The notes under the pieces are model-generated. The model was not told the origin of the DNA, did no database searches, and was given only the letters and a program-made list of their open reading frames with translations. Position numbers and translations under genes: made by a program. A DNA stretch of 64,000 nucleotides from Klebsiella spallanzanii (GTDB lineage: Bacteria > Pseudomonadota > Gammaproteobacteria > Enterobacterales > Enterobacteriaceae), in the NCBI RefSeq assembly GCF_902158555.1, contig NZ_CABGGS010000004.1, forward strand, positions 62,001 through 126,000, read 5' to 3'. This document shows, piece after piece, positions 10,983 through 20,473 of this stretch. Every line of letters starts with the position of its first letter. The first letter of the stretch is position 1.

Positions 10983-11524
10983 CCCCTGGGGGAAGAAAAG
11001 GTCTTTTTACCCGAAAGGTGAATTAGCTAATTGTGCTGACGATCGCGCTTTTTTGCCGATGATCCTTTTTGGGACATCGCTTCATGCCGAGACATTTTTA
11101 CCATTTGGTCATTTTTCTTTTCGTTTCTGACGTTATGGGGGAGGGACTTAGATAAAAAGATATCTTAATGAAAAGTATAGAATTATTTTTATTGTGAATG
11201 TATTAGTGCGTATAGGGATGAATTATCAATGATAATGAAATGTGAATTTTAAGAGGAGCTTAAATTGATAATTTAATAATGCTTAAATTATAGTTAACTG
11301 CTGGTGTTATTGTTTATTTTTAATATTTATGGGTAAACTCAATTCTATCAAGTAAACGATATGGTTTAAGTGGTTGCGAGTACTTTCAAACCAGCAGATT
11401 TTTCGTCACCACTCATAACCTTGATATATTCCTAAAATTCATCTTTGCTCTTTTGCAAATGTCATATGCATGGTAAATGATATTCTCGATATTAATTACT
11501 GCACTTTGGCAAAGGGAATTTAGC
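10983..11524. promoter_or_regulatory. AT-rich leuO upstream region
   Basis: About 540 bases between the divergent leu operon and leuO with no supportable gene. Most of it is very AT-rich, which fits the known H-NS-silenced, LeuO-derepressed control region of leuO in enterics. Two symmetrical elements are visible: ATTATC-N3-GATAAT at 11222-11236 and TTTGC-N6-GCAAA at 11446-11461, the latter about 65 bases before the leuO start. Either could be a regulator site; neither is assigned. A 61-codon frame at 10945-11130 is not convincing. Confidence 0.5.
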
Positions 11525-12493
11525 GTGACAGTGGAGTTAGATATGTTAAATGAAGGTACTGAATATAAATCAGCCTCTGAGATGGAAAACACAAAACCTC
11601 AGCTACGTATGGTTGATCTCAATCTACTGACCGTATTTGATGCGGTCATGCAGGAACAGAATATCACCCGCGCAGCGCATTCCCTGGGGATGTCGCAACC
11701 AGCGGTCAGCAATGCGGTATCGCGACTGAAAGTGATGTTTAATGATGAGCTGTTTGTTCGTTATGGACGCGGCATCCAGCCAACGGCGCGCGCTTTTCAG
11801 CTATTTGGTTCTGTACGTCAGGCATTGCAATTGGTGCAGAACGAATTACCGGGTTCGGGCTTTGAGCCGCTCAGCAGCGAGCGGGTCTTTAATCTGTGCG
11901 TTTGCAGCCCGCTTGATAACGCTTTGACTTCAGTTATTTTCAATAAAGTTGGCGAGATTGCGCCGAACATTCATTTAGTTTTTAAATCGGCACTGAACCA
12001 AAACACCGAACATCAATTACGTTATCAGGAAATTGAATTTGTTATCGGTTATGAAGAGTTTCGTCGCCCTGAGTTTGCCTGTGTACCTTTATTTAAAGAC
12101 GAAATGGTGCTGGTGGCGAGCCGCAAACATCCGCGCATTTCCGGGCCGCTGATGGAAAATGATATTTATCAGGAAGAGCATGCTGTTGTTGCTCTCGATC
12201 GCTATGCGTCATTCAGCCAGCCGTGGTATGACACCGCAGATAAACAATCCCGTATTGCTTATCAAGGGAACGCGATGGTGAGCGTATTAAATGTGGTTTC
12301 CCAGACTAATATGGTCGCCATCGCGCCTCGCTGGTTGGCCAGCGAGTTTGCCGATAAACTGGATCTGCAAATATTACCTTTACCGTTGAAAGTGAATAGC
12401 CGTACCTGCTATCTCTCCTGGCATGAAGCGGCGGGTCGCGATAAAGGCCATCAATGGATGGAAGAATTGCTGGTTAGTATTTGTCAGCGCTAA
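11525..12493 (+). CDS. leuO: LysR-family global regulator LeuO
   Basis: A LysR-type DNA-binding protein that counters H-NS silencing and controls many stationary-phase and virulence-related genes. The winged helix-turn-helix is near the N terminus ([31 protein letters not shown]) and is followed by the linker helix and effector domain ending [12 protein letters not shown] choose the GTG at 11525 because AAGGGA lies 7 bases upstream, which gives 322 aa; the E. coli protein also starts at GTG. An ATG at 11543 with a TGGAG upstream is a possible alternative. The N-terminal tail before [12 protein letters not shown] is a few residues longer than in E. coli and differs in sequence. It is divergent from leuLABCD. 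Confidence 0.93.
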   Translation: MTVELDMLNEGTEYKSASEMENTKPQLRMVDLNLLTVFDAVMQEQNITRAAHSLGMSQPAVSNAVSRLKVMFNDELFVRYGRGIQPTARAFQLFGSVRQALQLVQNELPGSGFEPLSSERVFNLCVCSPLDNALTSVIFNKVGEIAPNIHLVFKSALNQNTEHQLRYQEIEFVIGYEEFRRPEFACVPLFKDEMVLVASRKHPRISGPLMENDIYQEEHAVVALDRYASFSQPWYDTADKQSRIAYQGNAMVSVLNVVSQTNMVAIAPRWLASEFADKLDLQILPLPLKVNSRTCYLSWHEAAGRDKGHQWMEELLVSICQR

Positions 12494-12503
12494 ACGGTCG
12501 CGA

Positions 12504-12534
12504 TACAAACGGGGGCTTCGGCTCCTGCTTTGTA
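12504..12534 (+). terminator. Hairpin after leuO
   Basis: An imperfect stem with TACAAA / TTTGTA as outer arms, a G-rich inner stem and a TTCG tetraloop begins 11 bases past the leuO stop. The T tract is weak (gctttgta), so it may be a poor terminator or an mRNA 3' stabiliser. Confidence 0.5.
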
Positions 12535-12884
12535 TGACAGAAAGCTAAAAATACAGAATTTTGTGCTGTTTATGATTTTCATCCGCCGTTCGTTTCAGAC
12601 AAAAAATGGATGATTTACTGTAGTTGGTTATTTTATCCGAGTATTGGCTATCATATTTTCTTATCCCTGAAGTTTTTCACCGCGTTTTACCTTAGATTCT
12701 TTCTTTTCTTCTTTTAATGCTCGTTATGCGCCGAGGGTCGCCAATTGCCTGCCCGTTAGTGAGCAGTTATGGTAGCGGCATGCAGTCTATTCACCTCAAT
12801 GCGGAGCGACTATGCTTCGTTTTGAGCGAGCGCGCGGAAATCGGATTCCGCTGTCGTAAAAAACAATAAGCCGGGAGGCAAACC
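12535..12884 (+). promoter_or_regulatory. ilvIH promoter and upstream AT-rich control region
   Basis: About 350 bases without a gene between leuO and ilvI. The first half is AT-rich with short A and T tracts, as expected for the multi-site Lrp-binding region known upstream of ilvIH in enterics. The last 100 bases form a leader with a strong GGGAGG ribosome site before ilvI. I could not place individual Lrp sites or the -10/-35 boxes with confidence. Confidence 0.5.
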
Positions 12885-14609
12885 ATGGAGATGTTGTCAG
12901 GAGCCGAAATGGTCGTCCAGTCGCTAGTCGATCAGGGCGTCAAGCAAGTGTTCGGTTACCCCGGGGGCGCGGTCCTCGATATCTATGATGCGTTACATAC
13001 CCTTGGCGGTATCGATCATGTTCTGGTTCGTCATGAGCAAGCCGCTGTTCACATGGCGGATGGGCTGGCGCGGGCGACGGGCGAGGTTGGCGTTGTGCTG
13101 GTCACGTCAGGGCCTGGAGCGACCAATGCCATTACCGGTATTGCGACGGCATATATGGATTCCATTCCGCTGGTGATTCTTTCCGGGCAGGTCGCGACCT
13201 CCTTGATTGGCTACGATGCTTTCCAGGAATGTGACATGGTGGGCATCTCCCGACCGGTGGTGAAACACAGTTTCCTGGTCAAGCAAACTGAAGATATTCC
13301 TGGCGTACTGAAGAAAGCGTTTTGGCTGGCCGCCAGCGGGCGTCCAGGCCCGGTCGTTGTGGACTTACCCAAGGATATTCTGAATCCAGCGAAAAAGCTG
13401 CCTTACGCCTGGCCGGATACGGTTAGCATGCGTTCTTATAACCCAACGACTACTGGCCATAAAGGGCAGATTAAGCGTGCGTTGCAAACGTTGATGGCGG
13501 CTAAAAAACCGGTGGTTTATGTCGGCGGTGGGGCGATTAACGCGAAATGTGAGCCGCAGCTATATGCTCTGGTAGAAAAGCTGAAGCTGCCGGTGGTTTC
13601 TTCGCTGATGGGGCTAGGGGCTTTCCCTGCGTCGAACCAGCAGGCATTAGGGATGCTTGGCATGCATGGGACTTATGAAGCCAATATGACCATGCATAAT
13701 TCCGACGTGATTTTCGCCGTCGGTGTGCGTTTCGACGATCGTACGACGAACAACCTGGCAAAATACTGTCCGAACGCGACGGTACTGCATATTGATATCG
13801 ATCCGACCTCTATTTCAAAGACCGTTCCCGCCGATGTACCCATCGTTGGCGACGCCCGTCTGGTGCTGGAACAGATGCTGGAACTGCTCGAACATGAGGA
13901 GACCCAGCAGCCGCTCGATGAAATCCGCGACTGGTGGCAGCAGATTGAGCAGTGGCGCGCGCGTCATTGCCTACAATACGACACCCAAAGCGGCAAAATT
14001 AAGCCGCAGGCGGTGATTGAGACTATCTGGCGTCTGACTGACGGCGATGCGTACGTGACGTCCGATGTGGGTCAGCATCAGATGTTCGCAGCCCTCTATT
14101 ATCCTTTCGATAAACCGCGGCGCTGGATTAACTCTGGCGGTTTGGGAACCATGGGCTTCGGCCTTCCTGCTGCGCTTGGCGTGAAGATGGCGCTGCCGGA
14201 AGAAACGGTCATTTGCGTGACTGGCGATGGCAGTATCCAGATGAATATTCAGGAGCTCTCCACTGCGCTGCAATACGAGCTGCCTGTACTGGTGCTGAAT
14301 CTGAATAACCGCTATCTCGGGATGGTGAAGCAGTGGCAGGATATGCTCTATTCCGGCCGTCATTCGCAATCCTATATGGAGTCATTGCCTGATTTTGCTC
14401 GCGTGGCGGAAGCCTACGGCCATGTCGGGATTCGAATTAGCGACCCGCAGGAGCTGGAAGCTAAACTCACCGAGGCGCTGGAGCAGGTACGCAATAACCG
14501 TCTGGTTTTCGTTGATGTAACGGTGGACGGTAGTGAACATGTATACCCTATGCAGATTCGCGGCGGCGGTATGGACGAGATGTGGCTGAGCAAAACGGAG
14601 AGGACCTGA
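12885..14609 (+). CDS. ilvI: Acetolactate synthase III large (catalytic) subunit
   Basis: The 574-aa thiamine-diphosphate enzyme that makes 2-acetolactate or 2-aceto-2-hydroxybutyrate in valine, leucine and isoleucine synthesis. The N-terminal PYR domain has [13 protein letters not shown] and the catalytic glutamate in [13 protein letters not shown]. The central FAD-binding domain includes GVRFDDRTT. The C-terminal TPP domain has the GDGS...NN motif ([10 protein letters not shown] through [10 protein letters not shown]). Length and ends match E. coli IlvI. It forms an operon with ilvH, which starts 2 bases after its stop. Confidence 0.97.
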   Translation: MEMLSGAEMVVQSLVDQGVKQVFGYPGGAVLDIYDALHTLGGIDHVLVRHEQAAVHMADGLARATGEVGVVLVTSGPGATNAITGIATAYMDSIPLVILSGQVATSLIGYDAFQECDMVGISRPVVKHSFLVKQTEDIPGVLKKAFWLAASGRPGPVVVDLPKDILNPAKKLPYAWPDTVSMRSYNPTTTGHKGQIKRALQTLMAAKKPVVYVGGGAINAKCEPQLYALVEKLKLPVVSSLMGLGAFPASNQQALGMLGMHGTYEANMTMHNSDVIFAVGVRFDDRTTNNLAKYCPNATVLHIDIDPTSISKTVPADVPIVGDARLVLEQMLELLEHEETQQPLDEIRDWWQQIEQWRARHCLQYDTQSGKIKPQAVIETIWRLTDGDAYVTSDVGQHQMFAALYYPFDKPRRWINSGGLGTMGFGLPAALGVKMALPEETVICVTGDGSIQMNIQELSTALQYELPVLVLNLNNRYLGMVKQWQDMLYSGRHSQSYMESLPDFARVAEAYGHVGIRISDPQELEAKLTEALEQVRNNRLVFVDVTVDGSEHVYPMQIRGGGMDEMWLSKTERT

Positions 14610-14611
14610 TT

Positions 14612-15103
14612 ATGCGCCGGATATTATCAGTATTACTGGAGAACGAATCGGGTGCATTATCCCGCGTGATCGGCCTCTTTTCACAACGTGGTTATAATAT
14701 TGAAAGCCTGACGGTAGCACCGACGGACGATCCGACGCTGTCGAGAATGACTATCCAGACCGTTGGCGATGAGAAAGCGATCGAGCAGATTGAAAAGCAG
14801 TTGCACAAGCTGGTGGACGTTCTCCGCGTTAATGAGCTTGGGCAAGGGGCGCACGTTGAGCGTGAAATTATGTTGGTGAAAGTACAGGCCAGCGGCTATG
14901 GACGCGATGAGGTCAAACGCAATACGGAAATTTTCCGTGGCCAAATTATCGATGTGACGCCGTCTATTTATACTGTTCAACTGGCAGGAACCAGCGATAA
15001 GCTGGATGCGTTTTTGGCTTCCCTGCGCGATGTTGCACGAATTGTTGAAGTGGCCCGCTCGGGCGTCGTCGGTTTGTCGCGTGGCGACAAAATCATGCGC
15101 TGA
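14612..15103 (+). CDS. ilvH: Acetolactate synthase III small (regulatory) subunit
   Basis: The 163-aa regulatory subunit, which activates IlvI and confers valine feedback inhibition. The N-terminal ACT domain ([21 protein letters not shown]) binds valine, and a second ACT-like half follows from residue about 80. I start at the ATG at 14612, which matches E. coli MRRILSVL and has GGAGAGGA upstream. It is the second and last gene of ilvIH and is followed by an intrinsic terminator. Confidence 0.97.
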   Translation: MRRILSVLLENESGALSRVIGLFSQRGYNIESLTVAPTDDPTLSRMTIQTVGDEKAIEQIEKQLHKLVDVLRVNELGQGAHVEREIMLVKVQASGYGRDEVKRNTEIFRGQIIDVTPSIYTVQLAGTSDKLDAFLASLRDVARIVEVARSGVVGLSRGDKIMR

Positions 15104-15123
15104 GCCTCTGAAACTGACGTAAA

Positions 15124-15157
15124 AATAGCCCGACACAGCCTGTCGGGCTATTTTTTT
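15124..15157 (+). terminator. ilvIH terminator
   Basis: An 11-bp stem (atagcccgaca / tgtcgggctat) with a 5-nt loop is followed by seven T, 20 bases past the ilvH stop. It is a strong intrinsic terminator. The frame that corresponds to E. coli fruL crosses it but has no start codon here. Confidence 0.92.
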
Positions 15158-15283
15158 GCGAAATCGGTGGGAACTGTAGACTAAAGCGGTTGCTGCGCTT
15201 ACTTTTCTGCGCTTAGATGTTATAAAAATGAATCCATACCTGAAGAATGGTTATGTTCTGTACTTATTACCCAAGGGGCAATT

Positions 15284-16288
15284 GTGAAACTGGATGAAAT
15301 CGCCCGGCTGGCCGGTGTCTCGCGAACCACTGCTAGCTATGTGATTAACGGTAAAGCGAAGCAGTATCGTGTTAGCGATAAGACTGTTGAAAAGGTGATG
15401 GCGGTCGTTCGTGAGCACAACTATCATCCGAATGCGGTTGCTGCGGGCCTGCGTGCGGGACGCACGCGTTCTATTGGTCTGGTTATCCCGGATCTGGAAA
15501 ATACCAGCTATACGCGTATCGCTAATTACCTGGAGCGTCAGGCGCGCCAGCGTGGCTATCAGTTGCTGATTGCCTGCTCCGAGGATCAACCGGACAACGA
15601 AATGCGCTGCATTGAGCACCTGCTGCAGCGTCAGGTCGATGCGATTATCGTTTCTACCTCATTGCCTCCTGAGCATCCGTTCTATCAGCGCTGGGCTAAC
15701 GATCCTTTCCCGATTGTCGCCCTCGACCGTGCTCTCGATAGAGAGCACTTCACCAGCGTTGTCGGCGCCGATCAGGATGATGCGGAAATGCTTGGCGCGG
15801 AATTACGTAAATTCCCGGCTGAAACCGTGCTCTACCTTGGCGCGCTGCCGGAGCTTTCGGTGAGCTTCCTGCGTGAGCAGGGGTTCCGTACGGCGTGGAA
15901 GGACGATCCGCGAGAAGTGCATTTCCTCTACGCAAACAGTTATGAACGCGAAGCCGCAGCGCAGTTGTTTGAGAAATGGCTGGAAACCCACCCAATGCCG
16001 CAGGCGCTGTTCACGACTTCCTTTCCGCTGTTGCAGGGGGTGATGGATGTGACGCTGCGCCGGGAAGGGAAGTTGCCTTCTGAACTGGCTATTGCAACTT
16101 TTGGTGATAATGAGCTGCTGGATTTCCTCCAGTGCCCCGTTTTAGCCGTTGCTCAGCGCCATCGCGATGTTGCGGAACGCGTGCTGGAGATCGTGCTGGC
16201 TAGCCTTGATGAACCACGTAAGCCCAAGCCGGGTTTGAGCCGTATTCGCCGCAACCTGTATCGCCGCGGCAGCCTGAACCGTCGTTGA
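15284..16288 (+). CDS. cra: Catabolite repressor/activator Cra (FruR)
   Basis: A 334-aa LacI/GalR-family regulator of carbon flux. It represses glycolytic and activates gluconeogenic and TCA genes, and is displaced by fructose phosphates. The N-terminal helix-turn-helix and hinge ([20 protein letters not shown], then [16 protein letters not shown]) are almost identical to E. coli, and the periplasmic-binding-protein-like core follows. The start is a GTG at 15284 with AAGGGG 5 bases upstream, as in E. coli. Candidate Cra operators occur upstream of pdhR (51906) and acnB (62386) in this same window. Confidence 0.97.
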   Translation: MKLDEIARLAGVSRTTASYVINGKAKQYRVSDKTVEKVMAVVREHNYHPNAVAAGLRAGRTRSIGLVIPDLENTSYTRIANYLERQARQRGYQLLIACSEDQPDNEMRCIEHLLQRQVDAIIVSTSLPPEHPFYQRWANDPFPIVALDRALDREHFTSVVGADQDDAEMLGAELRKFPAETVLYLGALPELSVSFLREQGFRTAWKDDPREVHFLYANSYEREAAAQLFEKWLETHPMPQALFTTSFPLLQGVMDVTLRREGKLPSELAIATFGDNELLDFLQCPVLAVAQRHRDVAERVLEIVLASLDEPRKPKPGLSRIRRNLYRRGSLNRR

Positions 16289-16846
16289 GTATATTCTCCC
16301 GTGTGTTACCAGGATTATTCGTAGAAAGTTCGCCGGACGGATCCGCGTCTGGCGAGAATCCCTATCAATGACGTAAAAATTTTAGGGTTAACGATCTTTC
16401 AGACAAATCCTTAATCTTCCTGACATCTCTTTTAATTCTATTCTTAGGGGCATCTATTTCGCATTTTTATTAATCCATAAAAGGATTAGTGAATATATTG
16501 GTATTATTTTGTTACATTCATTGGGCGAGTTGCTGAATTAACAATCATTTCCTCGCCATTATGGTAGCCCTGAGCGCTGTACCCCGCAGTAAGAGAGGCT
16601 CTCTGATGAAAACTGGTGCTGTTAACGGGCATCAGAATGGCCTAAAATGCCGCTCGCGTCGCAAACTGACACTTTATATTTTCCCTTCGAAGATATTTTG
16701 CTGCTTTTAACTGTTACAAGTTTGTTGGTTATTTTCTTACCGATATTCATAACGTTAATTTGCCTCGTTTGTTGGTTGATTTTTCGTCAGGGCGAATATC
16801 GGCTGTAAATAATGGGTTTTTAAGCTCTGTTAGCATTCGTGCTGGC
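16289..16846. promoter_or_regulatory. Gap between cra and the mraZ promoter
   Basis: About 560 bases without an established gene. A 10-bp stem (TCGCCGGACG / CGTCTGGCGA, one G-U pair) at 16330-16355 may mark the 3' end of the cra message, although no T run follows. The middle is AT-rich. A short open frame with a ribosome site lies at 16606-16710 and is listed separately. E. coli has a gap of similar size here, so the region may hold conserved regulatory sequence upstream of the dcw promoter. Confidence 0.5.
16606..16710 (+). CDS. Candidate 34-residue small protein (unverified)
   Basis: An open frame of 34 codons starting MKTGAVNGHQNG and ending KIFCCF. It begins with ATG 7 bases after AGAGG, so it has a plausible ribosome site, although that site lies inside the inverted repeat AGAGAG-G-CTCTCT. 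The peptide is basic in the middle and hydrophobic at the end, with three cysteines. I recognise no family. It could equally be chance in an AT-rich leader. Conservation of frame and start in related genomes would decide. Confidence 0.25.
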   Translation: MKTGAVNGHQNGLKCRSRRKLTLYIFPSKIFCCF

Positions 16847-16876
16847 TTGACAAGCTTTTCCTCCGCTCCGTAAACT
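16847..16876 (+). promoter_or_regulatory. Main dcw cluster promoter (Pmra)
   Basis: A consensus -35 TTGACA (16847-16852) and TAAACT as -10 (16871-16876) are separated by 18 bases. They lie 52 bases upstream of the mraZ ATG. This corresponds to the Pmra promoter that drives most of the division and cell-wall cluster in E. coli. Confidence 0.85.
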
Positions 16877-16883
16877 CCTTCTT

Positions 16884-16909
16884 GTGGGAATTTGTGGGGT
16901 AAAGTGGCG
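16884..16909 (+). promoter_or_regulatory. MraZ operator (10-bp spaced GTGGG repeats)
   Basis: Three copies of GTGGG-like motifs occur exactly 10 bases apart: GTGGG at 16884, GTGGGG at 16894 and GTGGCG at 16904. MraZ is known to bind direct TGGG repeats with this spacing just downstream of its own promoter and to repress the cluster. The third copy is degenerate. Confidence 0.8.
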
Positions 16910-16927
16910 AAAAGGGGTGAGGCTGGC

Positions 16928-17386
16928 ATGTTCCGTGGGGCAACGTTAGTCAATCTCGACAGCAAAGGCCGTTTGGCCGTACCGACGCGCTACCGCGACG
17001 GGCTGATCGAGGACGCTTCCGGTCAATTGGTGTGTACGATTGACATTCATCACCCATGCCTGCTGCTTTACCCTTTGCCTGAATGGGAAATCATCGAGCA
17101 AAAATTGTCGCGTTTATCGAGCATGAATCCCACCGAGCGGCGCGTACAGCGTTTGCTTCTGGGGCATGCCAGCGAATGTCAGATGGATAACGCCGGGCGG
17201 CTATTAATAGCCCCGGTGCTGCGGCAACATGCCGGGCTGACAAAAGAAGTGATGCTGGTCGGGCAGTTCAACAAGTTTGAGCTGTGGGACGAAACGACCT
17301 GGTATCAACGGGTCAAGGAAGATATCGACGCTGAGCAGTCCGCTTCCGGGGAACTGTCGGAGCGCCTGCAGGATTTGTCTTTGTAA
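16928..17386 (+). CDS. mraZ: Transcriptional regulator MraZ
   Basis: A 152-aa AbrB/SpoVT-type DNA-binding protein made of two tandem MraZ domains, forming a ring-shaped oligomer. It represses its own promoter and thus the dcw cluster. Each domain carries the loop with the basic D.KGR signature: [15 protein letters not shown] near the start and [14 protein letters not shown] in the second half. I start at the ATG at 16928, which gives MFRGATLVN as in E. coli and has a GGGGTGAGG ribosome site. It is the first gene of the cluster, one base before rsmH. Confidence 0.96.
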   Translation: MFRGATLVNLDSKGRLAVPTRYRDGLIEDASGQLVCTIDIHHPCLLLYPLPEWEIIEQKLSRLSSMNPTERRVQRLLLGHASECQMDNAGRLLIAPVLRQHAGLTKEVMLVGQFNKFELWDETTWYQRVKEDIDAEQSASGELSERLQDLSL

Positions 17387-17387
17387 A

Positions 17388-18329
17388 ATGATGGAAAATT
17401 TTAAACACACTACGGTACTTCTGGATGAAGCCGTTAACGGCCTGAATATTCGTCCGAATGGTATCTACATTGATGGTACCTTTGGCCGCGGCGGTCACTC
17501 ACGTCTTATTCTCTCCCAACTGGGAGCGGAGGGACGCCTGTTGGCGATCGATCGCGACCCGCAGGCTATCGCCGTCGCGAAAACTATCGATGATCCCCGC
17601 TTTTCCATCGTTCATGGTCCTTTTTCTCAGTTGGCCGACTATGTTGGCGAGCGCAATCTAACCGGCAAGATCGACGGTATTCTGCTCGACCTTGGCGTTT
17701 CTTCACCGCAGTTGGATGATGCTGAACGTGGTTTTTCGTTTATGCGCGATGGTCCGCTGGACATGCGTATGGATCCCACTCGCGGTCAATCTGCCGCTGA
17801 ATGGCTACAGACCGCCGACGAGGCTGATATCGCATGGGTCATCAAAACCTTTGGCGAAGAGCGCTTTGGGAAACGAATTGCTCGCGCCATTGTTGAACGC
17901 AACCGTATTGAACCGATGACGCGCACCAAAGAGCTGGCGGAAGTTGTTGCGGCGGCAACGCCGGTGAAAGACAAATTCAAACATCCTGCGACCCGTACCT
18001 TCCAGGCGGTGCGCATTTGGGTGAACAGTGAACTGGAGGAGATAGAGCAGGCGCTAAAAAGCTCGCTCAGCGTGCTGGCTCCGGGCGGGCGGCTCTCAAT
18101 CATCAGTTTCCACTCGCTGGAAGACCGTATTGTGAAGCGCTTTATGCGTGAACAAAGCCGCGGTCCGCAGGTTCCGGCAGGGCTACCTATGACCGAAGAG
18201 CAGCTCAAAAAACTGGGCGGCCGTGAGTTAAGAGCACTAGGCAAGTTGATGCCGGGTGAAAAAGAGGTAGCTGAAAATCCTCGTGCCCGTAGTTCAGTTC
18301 TGCGCATTGCAGAGAGGACGAACGCATGA
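17388..18329 (+). CDS. rsmH: 16S rRNA (cytosine-1402-N4)-methyltransferase
   Basis: A 313-aa S-adenosylmethionine methyltransferase that modifies C1402 in the ribosomal decoding centre. It has the SAM-binding motif [10 protein letters not shown] near the N terminus, [18 protein letters not shown], and the C-terminal ISFHSLEDR. The start is the first of two adjacent ATG codons (17388), matching MMENYKHTTVLL of E. coli. It begins one base after the mraZ stop and overlaps ftsL by four bases, so it is translated from the dcw mRNA. Confidence 0.96.
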   Translation: MMENFKHTTVLLDEAVNGLNIRPNGIYIDGTFGRGGHSRLILSQLGAEGRLLAIDRDPQAIAVAKTIDDPRFSIVHGPFSQLADYVGERNLTGKIDGILLDLGVSSPQLDDAERGFSFMRDGPLDMRMDPTRGQSAAEWLQTADEADIAWVIKTFGEERFGKRIARAIVERNRIEPMTRTKELAEVVAAATPVKDKFKHPATRTFQAVRIWVNSELEEIEQALKSSLSVLAPGGRLSIISFHSLEDRIVKRFMREQSRGPQVPAGLPMTEEQLKKLGGRELRALGKLMPGEKEVAENPRARSSVLRIAERTNA

Positions 18330-18691
18330 TCGGCAGAGTGACAGAAGCCCTAAGCAAGGTAAAAGGGTCGATAGGAAGCAACGAGCGCCATGCTTTGCCT
18401 GGCGTGATCGGAGACGACCTTCTGCGGTTTGGGAAGCTGCCACTCTGTCTGTTCATTTGCATCATTATTACGGCGATTACGGTGGTGACAACGGCGCACC
18501 ATACTCGCCTGTTAACCGCGCAGCGCGAACAGCTGGTTCTGGAACGCGATGCGCTGGATATTGAATGGCGCAACCTGATCCTCGAAGAGAACGCTCTCGG
18601 CGATCACAGTCGGGTTGAGCGGATCGCGACTGAGAAGTTGCAGATGCAACACGTCGATCCATCACAAGAAAATATCGTTGTACAGAAATAA
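18326..18691 (+). CDS. ftsL: Cell division protein FtsL
   Basis: A 121-aa bitopic inner-membrane protein that joins FtsB and FtsQ and activates FtsWI septal synthesis. Residues 1-36 are cytoplasmic, a single membrane segment follows ([17 protein letters not shown]), and the periplasmic part is a coiled coil ([20 protein letters not shown]). Nearly identical to E. coli FtsL. Its ATG overlaps the rsmH stop by four bases. Confidence 0.97.
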   Translation: MIGRVTEALSKVKGSIGSNERHALPGVIGDDLLRFGKLPLCLFICIIITAITVVTTAHHTRLLTAQREQLVLERDALDIEWRNLILEENALGDHSRVERIATEKLQMQHVDPSQENIVVQK

Positions 18692-18706
18692 GGATTATTG
18701 CGACGC

Positions 18707-20473
18707 ATGAAAGCAGCGCCGAAAACGCCAAAAGCAAAACGTCAGGAAGAACAGGCCAACTTTATCAGTTGGCGTTTTGCGTTGCTGTGCGGCTGTATTC
18801 TGCTGGCGCTGGGCTTCCTGCTGGGCCGTGTGGCCTGGTTACAGGTGATTAGCCCGGACATGCTGGTGCGCCAGGGTGACATGCGCTCTCTGCGCGTGCA
18901 GGAAGTCTCCACCGCGCGCGGAATGATAACCGACCGCTCCGGTCGCCCGCTGGCGGTAAGTGTGCCGGTAAAAGCCATCTGGGCTGACCCGAAAGAGCTG
19001 CATGATGCCGGCGGCGTAACGCTGGACAACCGCTGGAAGGCGCTGGCCGATGCTCTGAATATGCCGCTGGATCAGCTGGCATCGCGCATCAATAGCAACC
19101 CGCGGATGCGTTTTATCTATCTGGCGCGTCAGGTTAACCCTGATATGGCCGATTACATCCGCAAGCTGAAGCTGCCGGGGATTCATCTACGCGAAGAATC
19201 GCGTCGTTACTATCCGTCGGGAGAAGTAACCGCTCACCTCATTGGCTTCACGAACGTCGACAGCCAGGGGATTGAAGGCGTTGAGAAGAGCTTCGATAAG
19301 TGGCTTACCGGCCAGCCTGGCGAACGTATCGTTCGTAAAGACCGCTATGGTCGCGTGATTGAAGACATCTCTTCCACCGACAGCCAGGCGGCGCATAACC
19401 TCGCGCTGAGCATCGACGAACGCCTGCAGGCGCTGGTCTATCGCGAGCTGAATAATGCCGTGGCGTTTAACAAAGCAGAGTCAGGTACTGCGGTTCTGGT
19501 CGATGTGAACACCGGCGAAGTGCTGGCGATGGCTAACAGCCCATCCTACAACCCGAATAATTTCGCGGGCACGTCGAAAGACACCATGCGTAACCGCGCC
19601 ATTACCGACGTGTTTGAGCCAGGTTCAACGGTGAAACCGATGGTGGTGATGACGGCGCTGCAGCGCGGCATCGTTAACGAAAATACCGTACTGAATACCA
19701 TTCCTTACCGAATTAACGGTCACGAAATTAAAGACGTGGCGCGCTATAGCGAATTGACCCTGACCGGGGTACTACAGAAGTCGAGTAACGTCGGTGTTTC
19801 TAAGCTGGCGTTAGCGATGCCGTCCTCAGCGTTAGTAGATACTTACTCACGTTTTGGACTTGGAAAAGCGACCAATTTGGGGTTGGTCGGAGAACGCAGT
19901 GGCTTATATCCTCAAAAACAACGGTGGTCTGACATAGAGAGGGCCACCTTTTCTTTCGGCTACGGGCTAATGGTAACACCGTTACAGTTAGCGCGAGTCT
20001 ACGCAACGATCGGCAGCTACGGCATCTATCGTCCGCTGTCGATTACTAAAGTTGATCCACCGGTTCCGGGCGAGCGCGTCTTCCCGGAATCACTCGTTCG
20101 TACCGTTGTTCACATGATGGAAAGCGTGGCGCTGCCGGGCGGTGGCGGCGTGAAAGCGGCGATTAAAGGCTATCGCATCGCGATTAAAACCGGTACGGCG
20201 AAAAAAGTAGGGCCCGATGGCCGCTACATCAACAAATATATTGCTTACACCGCAGGCGTTGCGCCCGCCAGCCATCCGCGCTTTGCGCTGGTGGTGGTGA
20301 TCAACGATCCGCAGGCGGGTAAATACTACGGCGGCGCCGTTTCCGCGCCGGTCTTCGGTGCCATCATGGGCGGCGTCCTGCGTACCATGAACATCGAGCC
20401 GGATGCGCTGGCAACGGCTGAAAAAAGTGAATTAGTGATTAATCAAGGCGAGGGAACAGGTGGCAGATCGTAA
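18707..20473 (+). CDS. ftsI: Peptidoglycan transpeptidase FtsI (PBP3)
   Basis: A 588-aa septum-specific class B penicillin-binding protein. It has a short cytoplasmic N terminus, one membrane anchor (about residues 20-40), a non-catalytic pedestal and a transpeptidase domain. The active-site motifs are EPGSTVKP (nucleophile serine), SSN in KSSNVG and KTGTAKK. FtsI cross-links septal murein and is the target of aztreonam and piperacillin. I start at the ATG at 18707, as in E. coli; a TTG at 18698 in the same frame lies closer to the AAGGA but would add three residues not seen in relatives. Confidence 0.96.
   Translation: MKAAPKTPKAKRQEEQANFISWRFALLCGCILLALGFLLGRVAWLQVISPDMLVRQGDMRSLRVQEVSTARGMITDRSGRPLAVSVPVKAIWADPKELHDAGGVTLDNRWKALADALNMPLDQLASRINSNPRMRFIYLARQVNPDMADYIRKLKLPGIHLREESRRYYPSGEVTAHLIGFTNVDSQGIEGVEKSFDKWLTGQPGERIVRKDRYGRVIEDISSTDSQAAHNLALSIDERLQALVYRELNNAVAFNKAESGTAVLVDVNTGEVLAMANSPSYNPNNFAGTSKDTMRNRAITDVFEPGSTVKPMVVMTALQRGIVNENTVLNTIPYRINGHEIKDVARYSELTLTGVLQKSSNVGVSKLALAMPSSALVDTYSRFGLGKATNLGLVGERSGLYPQKQRWSDIERATFSFGYGLMVTPLQLARVYATIGSYGIYRPLSITKVDPPVPGERVFPESLVRTVVHMMESVALPGGGGVKAAIKGYRIAIKTGTAKKVGPDGRYINKYIAYTAGVAPASHPRFALVVVINDPQAGKYYGGAVSAPVFGAIMGGVLRTMNIEPDALATAEKSELVINQGEGTGGRS

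Noticed and set aside
10945-11130. 61-codon open frame over the leu promoter region
   Set aside because: It runs across the leu -10/-35 region on the opposite strand, lacks a ribosome site and looks like chance.
15104-15180. Counterpart of the E. coli fruL leader peptide
   Set aside because: The frame reading through the terminator (FFAKSVGT) is recognisable, but there is no ATG or GTG start in frame before it, so no leader peptide can be supported.
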